Counted from the first letter of the stretch, positions 35,536 to 48,366 are shown. The stretch is 64,000 bases of DNA from Amborella trichopoda (GCF_000471905.2 NW_006499912.1:4021541-4085540); one strand, 5' to 3'. Program-made: numbers and translations. The notes: generated by a model not told the origin, from the sequence alone.

Positions 35536-38528
35536 TTCAAGAAAAGCAACATTTGGGTAATGGAAGGAGCATGATCTTTGGCCTTGATTATGGGGCACTT
35601 CGATGAGTGTGGGTTCAGATCTTGGTTTTGAAGAACCATTTCTTTTGATCTTTGTATAGAAAGCCCCAGGACTCGTGTGTACGTAATGTCAGTGATCCTT
35701 CACCCAATTGTGTTGATTTTAAGAACCGCTAAATAGTTGCAAAGAAAGACAATGGGTTACTCCTTTTCACGTGTCAATTGCAGACTTCGATTATGGAATA
35801 GTGAGAGATCTTGTGCAGTTTGTGTGATGATTTCTTCCATTTTGAATCTTTGATTTCTCATTCTTCACCATATTTTGCCACACTATTACTTGTCGAAAAC
35901 TGAGAAATTGCCCCCCCATTCCAGTAATGATAAGATTTACTCTTTCCACAAGAGTTGTCGAACTCTGTAAGATGAAATCTCTGCCATTCCCTCACACTAA
36001 TTTTGGTCTCATTTGCATCAACAGTCGGCAGCTGATAAATTTATGTGAACTAGCTAGATAGTCATGGACTGAGCACTTGGGTTAGGGTACAGATTCCATG
36101 CAGTTCAGCCATCATATCCAAATGAATCAAAATCTGGGTGCCTCCAGTTGAGCAATCAGATATATGAGTGAAAGGCTTAGCAAGTATTGGTAAAAATCTC
36201 TGAATTTGGAAAAAGTTGCTTTCATATTTCTCAAAGATCTATTTCTCTTTTTGGGGGTTAGTAGAGATCTATTTCTTGCTATTGTGATTACTAAGTGTCT
36301 GGTATATTTATTCTCGAAATTTGTATGGGATTCTAAAATCATCTGAAGTTGGAGGATTCATTGAAATTCTGCCTTTTTACTTCAAACTAATTTCATTTAA
36401 CAAGTAGAGCTCTAGTTATCCCTTAGGTGAGCTAATTTCATTGAAATTCTCTTTTTACTGAAGTTTTATTAACTTTTTACTTCAAACTAATTTCATTGAA
36501 ATTAGTTGATCAGAATTCTGAAGTTGAAGAAGTCATTTTATGGGATTTTTCTTTTTTCTTTGTTTTAAGTGGTAAGTAGGAGTATGGTTTTTTAATTCAT
36601 TTTAATGACTTATTTTTCTAAAATTTCTCAAAATCACTCTAGGAGAACAATGAGCAAGTTTAGAATTCATAGATGCCCTCTTAGCAAATTCCATTGGAGA
36701 TCATTGTTTCCAATATATATTAAACAAATTTATTTCTATTTTGAATTTCAAATCGTTTCCCTATTTTTTGTCATTTGTGCGTGAGGAATTTCGGACTCAC
36801 ACATCAAATCTTTTAATATTTCAGTTCTCTTATTTCAACTCTGAAGCTGGCACTATTTTTTAAACAAATATCATTCGTAATTTAAACTTTTGTTGCAATT
36901 GCTGTTTATACAAAAAAAAATTCAAAGATGGTTAAGATAATCAATTGTTCTAACACCATATATTAGTGAAGATGGAATAAAAAATAGGTGATTAAAATGA
37001 TAAAATAGCAGAATAATATATTGAAACTTCGTGCAATGCATGAACGTACTTAAATTTAACTTTGAATGTATAACATTAAAAGTAGAAGTCATTAGTAAAA
37101 TATTTTGCATCAAAAAGCATGCTATTTCCTGAATAAATCGATGATCATTGGATTTTCAGAACTACAAATAATCCTCATTTACTAATTAAATTGGGATCCC
37201 TTTTTTCTTGGTCCAAAATGTCCTTTAAATGTCCGACCAGTCTTTGTTGGTTGTCTACTTGAGTGTCGAACTTGTATCTTCTGTTCTCTTTTTAGTACGT
37301 ATCCTGTACTCGTAGTACTGGACCACTCCCCCTCCTCGCTCGAAAAAGTTGTTGGGCACTCCAAGTATTAGGCGCTATTCAAATAACACGGATCCAACCC
37401 TTCAAGAAAAAGAAATGCATACAACAAGACCATTTATTGATGGTCACAATTAATCTTGAACATTAAATAGAAGCATTTATTCCATTGACTTAGCCAAAAT
37501 CTCAAAAGAAATTTTCTCTGACGACCAACAAACTTTGAACTCTCCACCTCTTATCACCACGAGGATATTTACACATTTCATTCTAACCCCTCCAAAAGTC
37601 CTATCCATCCTTTATTTTAATCTTCATTAATCGCCTCAAACACATTTCAAATGACACATACACCTCTCTCTCTCTCTCTCTCTCTCTCTNNNNNNNNNNN
37701 NNNNNNNNNNNNNNNNNNNNNNNNNNNNNNNNNNNNNNNNNNNNNNNNNNNNNACACATACACCTCTCTCTCTCTCTCTCTCTCTCTCGCCTTTATTTTA
37801 ATCTTCTTTATTTATTAATTTTTATAACCCATAAGCCTAACATTGTTATTTGGGTGACCCACAAAAGCACATGAATCACCACTAATACTACTCCATGTTG
37901 CCATTAGGGCACTAAACTACGATTAATATTATAAAAAAAAAAACATCAACGATGTTTGAAGGGGGTCTAATAAATTACTTCATACGCTACTTTGATAATG
38001 GTGAAAAATGAGAGAAATTTGGAACTTCAAATTTCTTTTTTCTTTCTTCTATGATTTTCCTTTCAGGTGGTTCAAAGAGAAGAGTCCCCTTACCCACACT
38101 AGGAATAGAACCCAGGACCTAATGTTGTAGCGCCCCACAACCCTAACCACCTAACCTTGGAACACATTCATAAAATTTTCATTTCACCATATTCAGGGAG
38201 GAAGAGTATGTGTGTACGTGTGTGAGAGAGAGAGCATTAGTGATTCTAAAGTGTTCCACATGAAACTCCAGAGTGTTACATTACATTATACCCTGCTAAA
38301 CCACAAAAAGGTACACCCAAATAACCAATAACCAAAAAGAGATGCATGCTAAAAGCAATCACTTTTGCAATCAAAATCTCAATTACTCATCTCCCTAACA
38401 GATAATCTCAATCAAATTCTATCAGACCACACAAGAAAACAAGAGTGAGAAAGCAACACTTAGATTCTCCAGCCAAACTTAGGTCCTATGTCTCGGAAAA
38501 GGATAGAAACCAGAGACGCATGAATATC
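35536..38528. other. Convergent intergenic region between Rab and eL28
   Basis: The two genes converge here. The stretch holds the Rab 3' flank, short repeats of ACTTCAAACTAATTTCATT (36.38-36.51 kb), (CT)n tracts around the gap at 37690, and no gene I can support. Confidence 0.5.
37690..37753. other. Assembly gap of 64 Ns between duplicated flanks
   Basis: Both sides of the gap carry ACACATACACC followed by a (CT)n run, and both are near a CTTTATTTTAATCTTC word. The gap is probably a collapsed or duplicated microsatellite join rather than true missing unique sequence. Confidence 0.95.
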
Positions 38529-39698
38529 TCACTTCCTAGATGGCTTCTGGTTCTGTCTGGTCTTCTTCTTGACACCAGACTTGGCAACCTTGAGGCTCCT
38601 GTGCACAGCACTGAGTCTGGCAAGTGCTGCATCCTTCAAGTCTGGCCTGTAGTAGTTATCTGCAACCTGATTCAAAGATGCAAATGATATTAAATGCTTG
38701 TGTTTAAATGATTAGGTTTGGCATGTATATGATGTGAATACGTTTTATGATATGAACAACAAATCCAATACTTGAAAGAATCATAATTCCTAAACAGGTT
38801 GGCCAATCTTTCAGAGGAGGCCTAAGAGCATTAAAACAACCACAAAACAGTATTACGTCAAAAAGGTATGATAATTCATCGCCCTCTCTCTCTCTGTGAG
38901 AGAGAATGCAGTATAGTCATACACAGAGGCTGTATTACACTTGGTTCAAAATTTCAAAATGAAACACAGATTCATCTCAGTTTGTGAATCTGGATTATAA
39001 CACCTGCAAACAAACAACCAAACACTTACAACAAAAGATTACATTACATGAATAAATACAAAGTAATGGAAAAGCTTACAGCAAATTTATGAAAACCTAC
39101 AATACCAGAAGAACACAAAAATACTGTGAGAGAGAGAGTGAGAGAGAGATAGATGTGCTCAGAAGCCAAGCGTAACAAATACATTTCACTGAAGTGACTC
39201 TTAATCAAAAAGCCCTTCTCACATGTTACTATTCATCATGGCACAGGCAACTTTGGAACAGGAGGTCAAAAATGAAAGGCATTACAAGACCTTTTTATGG
39301 ATTAAAATCCCTTCCCCATGAGAATCGTCAGAGGGGGCTTAAGAGCATTATCCATAATCAAGTTGGCCAATCTTTCAGAGGAGGCTTACGAACATTAAAA
39401 CAAACCACAAAAAACATTACATCAAAAAGGTATGATATTTTATCCCTCTCTCACGCTCTGTAAGAGAGATAATGCAGTATAGTCACACAAGATGTATTTC
39501 TCCAAGTTCAAAATTTCAAAATGAAATGCAGATTAATCTCAGCTTGAGAATCTGGATTATAACATCTGCAAACAAATAACCATACACTTAAAACAAAAGA
39601 GAAGTGATCTCAAGTCATCAAAATACAAAATAATGGAAAAGCTTACAGCAAATTTCTGAAAACCTACAATAACAGAACACAAAAATATTGAGAGAGAG

Positions 39699-39730
<32 letters not shown>

Positions 39731-42700
39731 ATGTGCTCAGAAGCCAAGCGTAACATATACATTTCACTGAAGTGACTCTTGATCAGAAAGCCCATTCTCG
39801 CATGTTATTATTCATCATAGCACAGGAAACTCTGGAACAGGTGGTCAAAAATGAAAAAGTATTAAAAGACCTTTCGTAGAATAAATAAAATAAAATTAGC
39901 AAGTTAACTTCCTCCCAACAAAAGGAACAAGAGAAAGTAGTTGTAATTGAATCCCTCCCAACAAAAGGAACAAGAGAAAGTAGTTGTAATTGAATCCCTC
40001 CCCTACCCCGCCCCCCCCCCCCCCCCCCAACAAGAAAGGGGGGGAAAAAATGTCACTACATCAACCCTCCAAAAATGACTATAAGCCCCATGAACACGAA
40101 AAACAAGGTAGAAGAAATGATATATGGGAATAAATAATGATAAACTCCAAAGAATCCCAGCACAAAACATACTTGCTTGAGAAGCTCATATCTAAGATGA
40201 ACTTATAGATTTTAAAGATAATTACTTACCGTTAAGCATCAAGATTGTTATAAGTCGAACAAGAAACAAATACTTACCCAAATAATAAAAAACAAAAAAG
40301 TTCAACGGTTAAACAGTGATGAGAAATATTGTGAAGTCCACCACACAACATCCAAGTCCAAAAAGATACTTCTGATGAAGTAAATCAATTACGTTAGGAA
40401 TTTTTTCCTTATTAGGTGGTATTTGTCAAGGACCTCAATTGTCTTCCATTATGCCTTTAAAGTATTCACAGAAGCAAAAAGTCCTCATGACACTCTGATT
40501 ACACAAGGTCTTGTATTTCTATGAAAATTCAAAGATAAAATCTATGAAAACTTTACCTACCCTATAGTGTATCTCCTATTGATTAGAAACTCTGCTTTTT
40601 TATTTGTAACTGTGTTCAATTAATATACACAAGTTTAAGGCACTAATGTAAATAAATATAAGTAAAAGGTCAGAAGGGAATGAAATCTACCATAAACAGA
40701 ACATCTATGAAACAATTTGCATCTAGGTACACAATGATACCAACTTGTGGGTCAATGTCTAGATTAAAAAAAAAATGAACATCCTGATCACTTATGCTCA
40801 GTAAATCAACCTTCAATATAAAGTCATGATTAACTAACAGGAACCATGGCATGCCCTTTAGTGCCACAGCACCATCAGAGATTGGAAAGAACCAAAAAGC
40901 ATAACAGACAACAAAATTTTCCAAATCCTCAAAGTTAAACTTAATTATTTTAACCAGATGGTATCTGAAGTTCCAAAATCAAGCAAAAAAATGACTGATA
41001 TGCCAAAAGGTTACCAAAAATGATCTCATCATTGCTATTTTCAATTGCTTATCTGATCCTTGCCCTTATTTTGTGAATCTCAAGCCTCCGGGATTTATGT
41101 AATCTCCCTGTTGATATGCATCTCTAGAAATTCCAATTTTTTATTCCACGAACATGGCATGTCTGCCACACCAATAGGCAAGCCCACAGAATGGACTGGC
41201 AAGTCACATGTTTCCATTTTGTAAGACATGTCTGCACTATTGGGCGAATGTTTTTATAATTTGACTTGTGTCTTTTATTTGGACCCGGAACATTTATCTC
41301 TAAATTTTAATATAACAAAGTCACGAATTTATGCTACTAGTGAAGGATACATGCTCCGCATGTGTTTTGAGTTATCGATTGTCAGATATTCTTATTTCTA
41401 TTTGTGCTAAAGAAAATATTCGATGGAAAAAAATTTGAAATTGTTTTTAGTAAAGAATTATACTCAAGTCTATTTGATATAAAATCTCTCTTTTCTAATA
41501 GCATAATCAAATGAAATTGTCCAATATGTACAGATAAGTCAAATTTTTTCTCTGCTTTTGTCCATATGGTATGCATCAAACAGATGGCTCCTCAAAGGCT
41601 TGCGGATAGGCTCGGCTCAAAAGTTTGAATTATGGTGTTAACCTAATATTGCACACCAGGGATTCTCCCTCTCAAGACACAATTCATTCCTGTGGCACAA
41701 GTGTAACTTTTTATATTCTGTGAAATACAAGGACTTTACACAATTTGATGAAGGTGTATGTTGGAAGTCAATGACAACTTTTATTATTTTACAATCGATT
41801 ATACAACACTTTTTTCGTTTTTAAAATCCCAATTTTATTTAACTCACAATTAAAGAATATTTAATAAATTTCAAACCTTCAAGATTTGAATTTTTTACAT
41901 AAATTTTAGACTTTTGGTTTAAGAATTTCCATAAGTTTTAAAAATAATAAATTCCACGAATGTTTTATTCAAATCTTCAACATCTGAAATATGTCCACTT
42001 TGGTGATTTTAAAATTTTATATAACCAATAGCAATTGAAAATATAAATGACCATAGGTATTGAATTTATAATTAATAGTAGTAATAGTTATAATTTATAC
42101 TTGATTTTTCTATGAATTAATGATATTGCTTAATAAACTTTTCAACACAACTATGTTTTCAACTCAACTGGAATTATTAATCCACTTTTTATATGGATAT
42201 TATATTTTCTTAAATAATATTAAGAAATAACAGACCCTTCTAAAATTATTAAAATAAGGAAAAAGTTTATATGCAGGCAGCCCGCATGGTAACTCCCCAT
42301 CACCACCATCGAACTTGTTGGAGATTGGTGTTGGATGGTGGTGATGGGAGTTACCGTGCAGATTGCCTGCACGCCAACCACATCCTTAACATAATAATAA
42401 CCTTAATGCCTTTAAATGCAAAGTTTTGGTTCTTTTATGAGAAAAATCCAAATTTACTTTCATTGTTGATGTCGCATATCTAACCTCGGAAGGATAACGG
42501 AGAGATAGGAGGAATATTATGTGTGCACTTACAAGTGCATACTATGCTTCAACTCTCCCTTATAAAAAAATTTTAAAAAAGATTTTATTAATGAAGTTTA
42601 ACATCCTAATAAACACTTTTAAAGAAGAGATCAAAGTTTCATTTTTACTAAGAGGTTTTAAACTAATAGATTACATATACAGCGTGCACCCCTGGAAGCA

Positions 42701-44906
42701 TGAAAATAGGCGGGCCTTCAAAGTGACACCCAAACTGACCTATTCAATGGACACGCAAAATAGCCTCACCGAAATTTTCCTCGGTTTAGCAACAAGTTCC
42801 ACCTTTTCATTTGTTTGCTTGGGGGAGTCGGCAAGGTTTTCTAAGCAGGGGTAAACCCTTGACCAGATACTATGTGCATATCCCCTCATGTAAAATATAT
42901 ACATAAGAAGTTTGAAAACGAAAAATTTTATGCCGAAGTTAATAAAGAACAAAGATTATAGTTCCATGACCTTGCAACATAGCCATAAACATTTCTCAAA
43001 TTATGACTAGAACTCCATCTGGGTAAAAATTTATTGTCGTATAGGTGCTTATTCTATAGGTGCAAGGATGACCTTGCACAAAGAGTAGTAGACATGAGTA
43101 AGGTATCACTTGAGCGTTTTGCACTATAAGATCAGGGTTTGACTGTCAAGATGACCTTGTAGGTGCCGAGCAGAGAAAAGGTGAATAAGAACAATGATAT
43201 TTTAATGTCCAACTGAAACATATTTACTACCCATGTCAAGACAATGGTGTTTAATTACAATAAACCAAGTACATAGAGCAATCTATAGGGATGTGTTGGA
43301 GTAATTACAAAACAAACAATGACCTTTTGTAGAAATCTTCTAGCTGTACCCATGGGCATGTAGATCAAATTCAACAAAGAAATTTCCATAAAAGATATCA
43401 AAAAAGTGCATCCCAATTTTCATAACAGGCAATAGTGTAGTCTTTTCCCTTTAGTATTTTATACCAGGTAATAGAGTAGCCTACCAGTAACATATTTGAT
43501 GTGATTCTACTAACAATTATGATTCGATTTTGTCTGACAGTTCCAGTAAAAACTAGAGAAGATCAAATTTATAAGAACTTGTACAAAGCATCAAGAGGTA
43601 TAGAAGAACACTTCAAAGCAGAACAAAAAATAAATCACTCAAATGAAAAGAAATGGAACCCCTTAATACCTGGCTTACAACAGCCTTTGCCATTCTACGG
43701 AACTCCTTCTTCAAGAGGGAACGGTTCTGCAGATCAGATGGCTTGCTCTGCTTCCTTGTCTTCGTGGTTGAAAGCGCAACACTTAAATCTTTTCCACCGG
43801 GAGTGATGGAAACTGTCTTCTTGTTTGCCAACCCTAACAAAGCACAATGACAAGGTATGTAAGTATAGAGAGACATGGTGATTTGAATCCGCATTCACCA
43901 ACCAAATAACTAAGCGGGAACCATAGATCACATAAAAGAAGATCCAACAGTAATCTAAAATGAAATTAAAGAAAATCATACATGAATCAAAGAATGGAAA
44001 TAAAGATTCACTTGAACCAAAAGGTTCTACATCTCTGAACAGTGAAATGGCTCAAATCTCAGAAAAGAAATATCATGACTCAATTGATTAACAATATAAA
44101 AAAGGCAGTAGAACAGCCAGTTGAATAGATAAAAATACTTTACAATTGCACGGAAGACATACCATATGCTATTTAAATGGTAAAAAGAATTAGAACCTAT
44201 CAGACCCCCCAAAAAATCATGACAAGGAAAACCCCTAGATAATGAGAATCGCCATATATATAGAATCCTCAAAAAATAAAAATATTTTAAGTACAAGAAT
44301 CCAATTATACGATGGAAAACTGTGCAGGCTTCTAAAAACACCCAAATAAAGAGCAACAAAACCAAACAACCAACATGAACAGAACAAAACTCAAAATTAC
44401 TTCGAATTTGATAGAAGCAATAACATCATCCAATAACCTAAAGACATGAACTTAAAAGCAAAAGAAAATCAAAGAGAGAGAAGGATGGAAACCATTTTCA
44501 TATAAAAATTACAAATAAGTAGAAAACTACGACCAGTGCAAAATGAATAAACCCTAAGAAATGAATATACACTTTAGAAATGAAATTTACAAGGATCTTT
44601 TTCCAAGGTAAATCAAACTTACAAACTTAATAACAAATGCATGTCCAAGAGAAAAGATTTAAAAAAAAAAGCAAATATTTGCACCAACATTATACAAATC
44701 TACTGGCAAAAAATGGATTCATGAACAATTAAAAACAAAGATCAAATATGATGACTACCTGAGTACTTAAAGGAGTGGACATTGTAAAGGTTGTTGCTTT
44801 CCTTGCTGAACTGAACCATGGCAGAACCATTACCAAACTGCTTCACAAAGAATGAGTTGTTCTTCTTGACGATTTCCCATATCAGAGGTCCAGGTAAGGT
44901 GGCCAT
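38529..44906 (-). CDS. RPL28: 60S ribosomal protein eL28 (RPL28)
   Basis: Coding exons on the minus strand: 44906-44759, 43833-43670 and 38666-38529. They join with GT-AG introns to 450 nt (149 aa, stop TGA). eL28 is a structural protein of the large ribosomal subunit. Seen: N-terminus [19 protein letters not shown], then [20 protein letters not shown] and [16 protein letters not shown]. The middle has [10 protein letters not shown] and [12 protein letters not shown], and the basic C-terminal part has [20 protein letters not shown] and ends in a lysine/arginine-rich tail, PSRK. Length and order match plant eL28. A TTTTTTTCTACAG acceptor lies only 9 nt before the ATG, so an intron in the 5' leader is likely, with the leader exon near 45.63-45.72 kb. 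Intron 2 is about 5.0 kb, long for a ribosomal protein gene. It carries a ~0.5-kb tandem duplication, an N-free poly-C tract and a hairpin MITE. No coding damage is seen. Confidence 0.95.
38798..39886. repeat. Two-copy tandem duplication of about 0.5 kb in eL28 intron 2
   Basis: Copy 1 (about 38798-39305) and copy 2 (about 39362-39886) begin with the same GTTGGCCAATCTTTCAGAGG. They run in parallel through matching (GA)n tracts, the words GATGTGCTCAGAAGCCAAGC and TTTCACTGAAGTGACTCTT, to a shared AAAGACCTTT-like end. The period is 564 bp. The copies differ by substitutions and microsatellite length, so the duplication is not recent. Confidence 0.85.
39911..39996. repeat. 43-bp unit duplicated in tandem in eL28 intron 2
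   Basis: CCTCCCAACAAAAGGAACAA opens two adjacent, essentially identical units starting at 39911 and 39954. A poly-C tract follows at about 40010-40028. Confidence 0.85.
42258..42385 (+). mobile_element. 128-bp hairpin MITE with MITE-A termini
   Basis: Begins GGAAAAAGTTTATATGCAGG and ends CCAACCACATCC, like MITE-A. The interior is instead a GC-richer inverted repeat: GGTAACTCCCCATCACCACC pairs with GGTGGTGATGGGAGTTACC. The flanks TTAAAATAA and TTAACATAA agree at 8 of 9 positions. It lies in eL28 intron 2. Confidence 0.8.
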
Positions 44907-44915
44907 CGTATTGAT

Positions 44916-45626
44916 CTGTAGAAAAAAAACTTAATTAATTAGCAAAGGGAAATCCTAATAGAAACTCCAACGGAAGTCAATAAAGAGTGATGCCATCAAA
45001 GTAATCCATTTATTCATCGAAAATCAGAAAGAGAAACTAAAATACAAATGAAGATCACATGTAAGAACCATAAAGTGACAAATTTCAATATAGAAAGGAA
45101 AAACACAGAAACATGCGTAAATAAAAGTTGATGGTGAAACCACACATATTACTAGGTTTTAGTGATCTAATTGAATCAGGTGGAGACAGATAAAGAGAGA
45201 AAAGAAAGAAGAAAAGGTGAAGAACAATAGAACAGGAAAACTCGAGAAAAACAAGAACGATAGCAAAAGAAGATGGTAAAAACCAAGGCCTGACTGTTTT
45301 CAAACATCAAATAGACAAAAAAAAACAGTAAAAGCGCAATGAAAAATCAGATACAGAAAATGCACAAGCCAGATAACCTTATGGTCCTTATCAGTTGCAT
45401 TGATCCACATTCAGATAAATAACTAAAAGAGATCACAAAATATATATATATATATCGAAAAAAAAGATAAACCCTAAATTCACCATTCCAAGTGATAAAA
45501 AATGCGAGGGAAGCTCGGGAAAAAAAAGGGAACAAAATGCAAGTTTAGCAGTTTCAGTGACCAATATGAAGCCCAGAAACCAGAAAAATAAATCCCCAAA
45601 GAAGAGATGTAACCCTAAATTGGTAC
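44916..45626 (-). other. Probable leader intron of eL28
   Basis: A strong acceptor (TTTTTTTCTACAG) ends at 44916, nine bases before the ATG. A possible donor, CTTG/GTACCA, lies at 45626-45625. The donor is uncertain because other GT sites are nearby; transcript data would settle it. Confidence 0.5.
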
Positions 45627-45746
45627 CAAGTAAAGGAGGAAGTGATCACAGGTTCTTCCTTCTCCCTTTGCGAATTTAGACACCCCCCACAAAGAAGAAC
45701 AGCACACTTCAAAATTTGAGTTCTTATAGCTTCGTCGTACTCCTGG

Positions 45747-45755
45747 AAACCCTAA
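45747..45755 (-). promoter_or_regulatory. Telo box at the eL28 promoter
   Basis: AAACCCTAA on the plus strand (TTAGGGTTT in the gene sense) is the telo box common in plant ribosomal protein and translation-factor promoters. Further AACCCTAAA copies lie near 45612 and 45471, within the inferred leader or leader intron. The match and its position upstream of the inferred leader exon are seen; the function is inferred from the family. Confidence 0.65.
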
Positions 45756-45937
45756 GTTCACATCATAAATGACTAAAATACCTCTCATCTTCCGACTAAA
45801 TTACGTGAATATCCTAAACCTTTTCCATTCGTTCCTTTGCATCAATAAATGAAATCGTTTGTCAAAGAAATGCATAAGGGCACGTTTGGTTTCGTAGGTA
45901 AGTTTTTTCGTGAAAATATTTTCGTACGAAAGAATAA

Positions 45938-46326
45938 GTAAAAAGTTTATATGAGTGCGAGGCTCTAAACAATCAAATTAAGGTGTACATCAAAAATTTC
46001 ATTAGAAGAGGTCGTTTTGATGCTCAAAAATCTTCAAATTGATGATCTCGACCTCAAAATACATGAAAATAAAAAAAAAATGGATTTCAAGTTTTGGAAA
46101 AAGAGCATCTTGTAATGTATTTTTGGACCGTCAATTTTTAAGATTTTCAGGTTTTCATAGATCTGATCGATCCACACTACTTTTAAAGCTTTAAATTTTA
46201 TAATTAGAGATAAAAATATATTTTAAAGCTATAACAAAGATTTCTAGTATTGAAACCACATTTCTCGATACTATTTGAATGTACGCTTTGATTGTTTTGA
46301 GCCCCGGCCTTATACAAATCGTACCA
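45938..46326 (+). mobile_element. MITE-A copy upstream of the eL28 promoter
   Basis: GTAAAAAGTTTATATGAGTG to the inverted end CTTATACAAATCGTACC. The flanks AAAGAATAA and CAAGAATAA agree at 8 of 9 positions. It begins about 180 bases upstream of the eL28 telo box. Confidence 0.8.
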
Positions 46327-46389
46327 CAAGAATAATGTGGTCTATAGGATCGGTGAAGCGTGTGCCGCCTAATCAAAGTTTGGACGTCA

Positions 46390-47175
46390 ATGGAGAGTGA
46401 GTAGGATTGTTTATAGGTTGCATTGGAGCCTGCCCGAGCTAATGTACAGTTGCCCAGGGCTCATCCTTGCCTCCAATTTTAATTTCCGTCCGAGCCTAAA
46501 TTCATAATAATGAGGCCTGTGTTGGTCTAGGCCCGATAATTAGGTTGAACTTTTCAAAAATTCAAAAAAAAAATAGATGAATATAAATATCGAAAAATTT
46601 TCAATATGGAAAAAGACTACTTAGAATATGTAAGGGTGTGGTTTCCATAAGCTTGCGATCATAAACAATCCAATTAAGGCTCACCTTCAAATTTGATTAT
46701 AACATATAATTTTGATGTTAAATATTCTTAAGATTATCTCAATATCTATTTTCATATCTAATTATAAAATTTTAAACTCTAAAAATAGTTAAAATCAATT
46801 AGATCTATAAACATTTGAAAATTTAAAAAATGGATGGTCTAGATAATGTGTTGTAAGATGGACTATTTATGAGACTCAAAATCCTTTTTTCTTTCATAAT
46901 CATATATCTCGATGTCGAGATGCTGAATTAGAGGGTCTTCAACATTAAAATAACATTTTCCGATGGATTTTTGAGGTATAACATTTTAAGGCTGCAACCT
47001 TATATAAACTTTTTCCAATATGTAATGCATTATACAAAAAAAAACACTTTTGAATGAAGCCCGGGGCCTTAACTTGTGGCCTAAACCTGGCTTGAAAACA
47101 TTTCAAACCTATTAGGACGCTTCTATGAGCCGGGCCCGGCCCATGGGTGCACCCGCGAGTGAGCAGAACTCAACA
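46390..47175. mobile_element. GGGCC-rich repeat interrupted by a MITE-A copy
   Basis: GCCTGCCCGAGC and GGCCTGTGTTGGTCTAGGCC on the left, and GCCCGGGGCCTTAACTTGTG and GGGCCCGGCCCATGGGTGC on the right, form one repeat of the same type as at 61.5 kb, split by the insertion at 46634-47016. Confidence 0.5.
46634..47016 (-). mobile_element. Mutator-like MITE-A, type copy with perfect TSD
   Basis: This copy defines the family. It starts GGGTGTGGTTTCCATAAG and ends ATATAAACTTTTTCC, and the 9-bp duplication AATATGTAA is exact on both sides (46625-46633, 47017-47025). Length is 383 bp. Family consensus, plus sense: GGAAAAAGTTTATATAGAGC, then CTCTAAACAATCAAATTAG, ATTGATCATCTCGACATCAA, GGACCGTCAATTTTCAAG, TAAATTTTATAATTA, and an inverted end GTTTAGAGCCTCGGCTCTAT followed by ACAAACCACACCC. 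No open reading frame is conserved. The 9-bp duplication suggests cross-mobilisation by a Mutator-type transposase (inference). It sits inside a GGGCC-rich repeat, so it is younger than that repeat. Confidence 0.9.
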
Positions 47176-47350
47176 CAAAATAGCATGCCTATGGTGCTAT
47201 ACCTTTCCCCCCTTCGTCACTGCTCGTCCATTAATTGCATGATTATAAGCATTCATGGCCATGGATTATGTATGGGCACGGCAATATCTTTTGGACTGCG
47301 ATTACCAAATTCGTCCATGTATAAAGGGTAAACCCTCCTTATTTTCTAAA

Positions 47351-47738
47351 GGGAAATGTTTATATAGAGCCGAAGCTCTATACAATCAAATTTGAGCTTA
47401 CCTTAAAAATTTCATTAGAAGAGGTTTTTTTTTATGCCCAAATATCTGATCATCTCGACATCAGGATGCATGGACATGAGAAGAAAGTGGATTTCAAGTT
47501 TTGGAAATAGTGTATTTTTTAATGTATTTTTGGACCGTCAATTTTCAAGATTTTCAAGTTTTCATAAGATCTATAGATCTACAATTTTTTTTAAGCTTTA
47601 AAATTTATAAATAAAGATTAAAATATATTTTAAGACTATCACAAATATTTTCAGTATTAAAACCACATTTCTCGACACTATTTGAAGGTAGGCTCTAATT
47701 TGATTGTTTAGAGCCTAGGCTCTATACAAACCACACCC
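47351..47738 (+). mobile_element. MITE-A copy
   Basis: GGGAAATGTTTATATAGAGC to TCTATACAAACCACACCC. The flanks TTTTCTAAA and TTTTCTAAT agree at 8 of 9 positions. Confidence 0.88.
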
Positions 47739-47747
47739 TTTTCTAAT

Positions 47748-47925
47748 AGTAAAAAGTTTATATAGAGCCGAGACTCTAAACAATCAAATTAGAGCCCACC
47801 TCAAAAATTTTACTAGAAGATGTTGTTTTGATGCTTAAATATTCTCAAATTGATAATCTCAACATCAAGAGATATTCTCAAATTGATCATCTCAACATCA
47901 AAGATGCATGGACATGAAAAAAAAA
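47748..47925 (+). mobile_element. MITE-A 5' fragment
   Basis: Starts immediately after the duplication of the preceding copy and stops in the core after GATGCATGGACATGA. A 35-bp segment around ATTCTCAAATTGAT is repeated in tandem. Confidence 0.75.
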
Positions 47926-47974
47926 ACATTTCAACACCCGAAACACCGATTTTAAAAACCTTGAAGCATTAAAT

Positions 47975-48366
47975 AAAGAAAAACGTTTATATAAAGTTGC
48001 AACCTTAAAATGTATAATTACATATGCACCTAAAAAATCCGTCAAAAAAATTGTTTTAATGTCGAAAAACCCTCTAATTGATCATCTCGACATCATGATG
48101 AATGAATATGAAAGGAAAAAGATTTTGAATCCCAGAAATAGTGCAAATTGAAACACATATCTAGACCATCTATTTTCAAGATTTTCATATATTTATAGAT
48201 CCAATTGATTTTAATCATTTTTGGAGTTTAAAATTTTATAATTAGATATGAAGATAGGTTTTAAGATAATCCAAAAAAAATTTTACTCCAAAATTACGTG
48301 TGATGATAAAATTTGGAGGTGTGCCTTGATTGGATGGTTTGAGGTTGCAACCTTATATAAACCACA
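47975..48366 (+). mobile_element. MITE-A copy, TTGCAACC subtype
   Basis: GAAAAACGTTTATATAAAGT to the inverted end GGTTGCAACCTTATATAAACC-ACACC. The inner terminal repeat is GTTGCAACCTTA rather than GAGGCTCTAAAC, marking a second subfamily shared with the copy at 46634. Confidence 0.8.

Noticed and set aside
42519-42854. A 111-codon open frame in eL28 intron 2
   Set aside because: No recognisable domain or splice context, and composition like the surrounding intron.
43060-43079. GTGCAAGG-ATGA-CCTTGCAC palindrome as a regulatory site
   Set aside because: A single short hairpin in an intron with no context.
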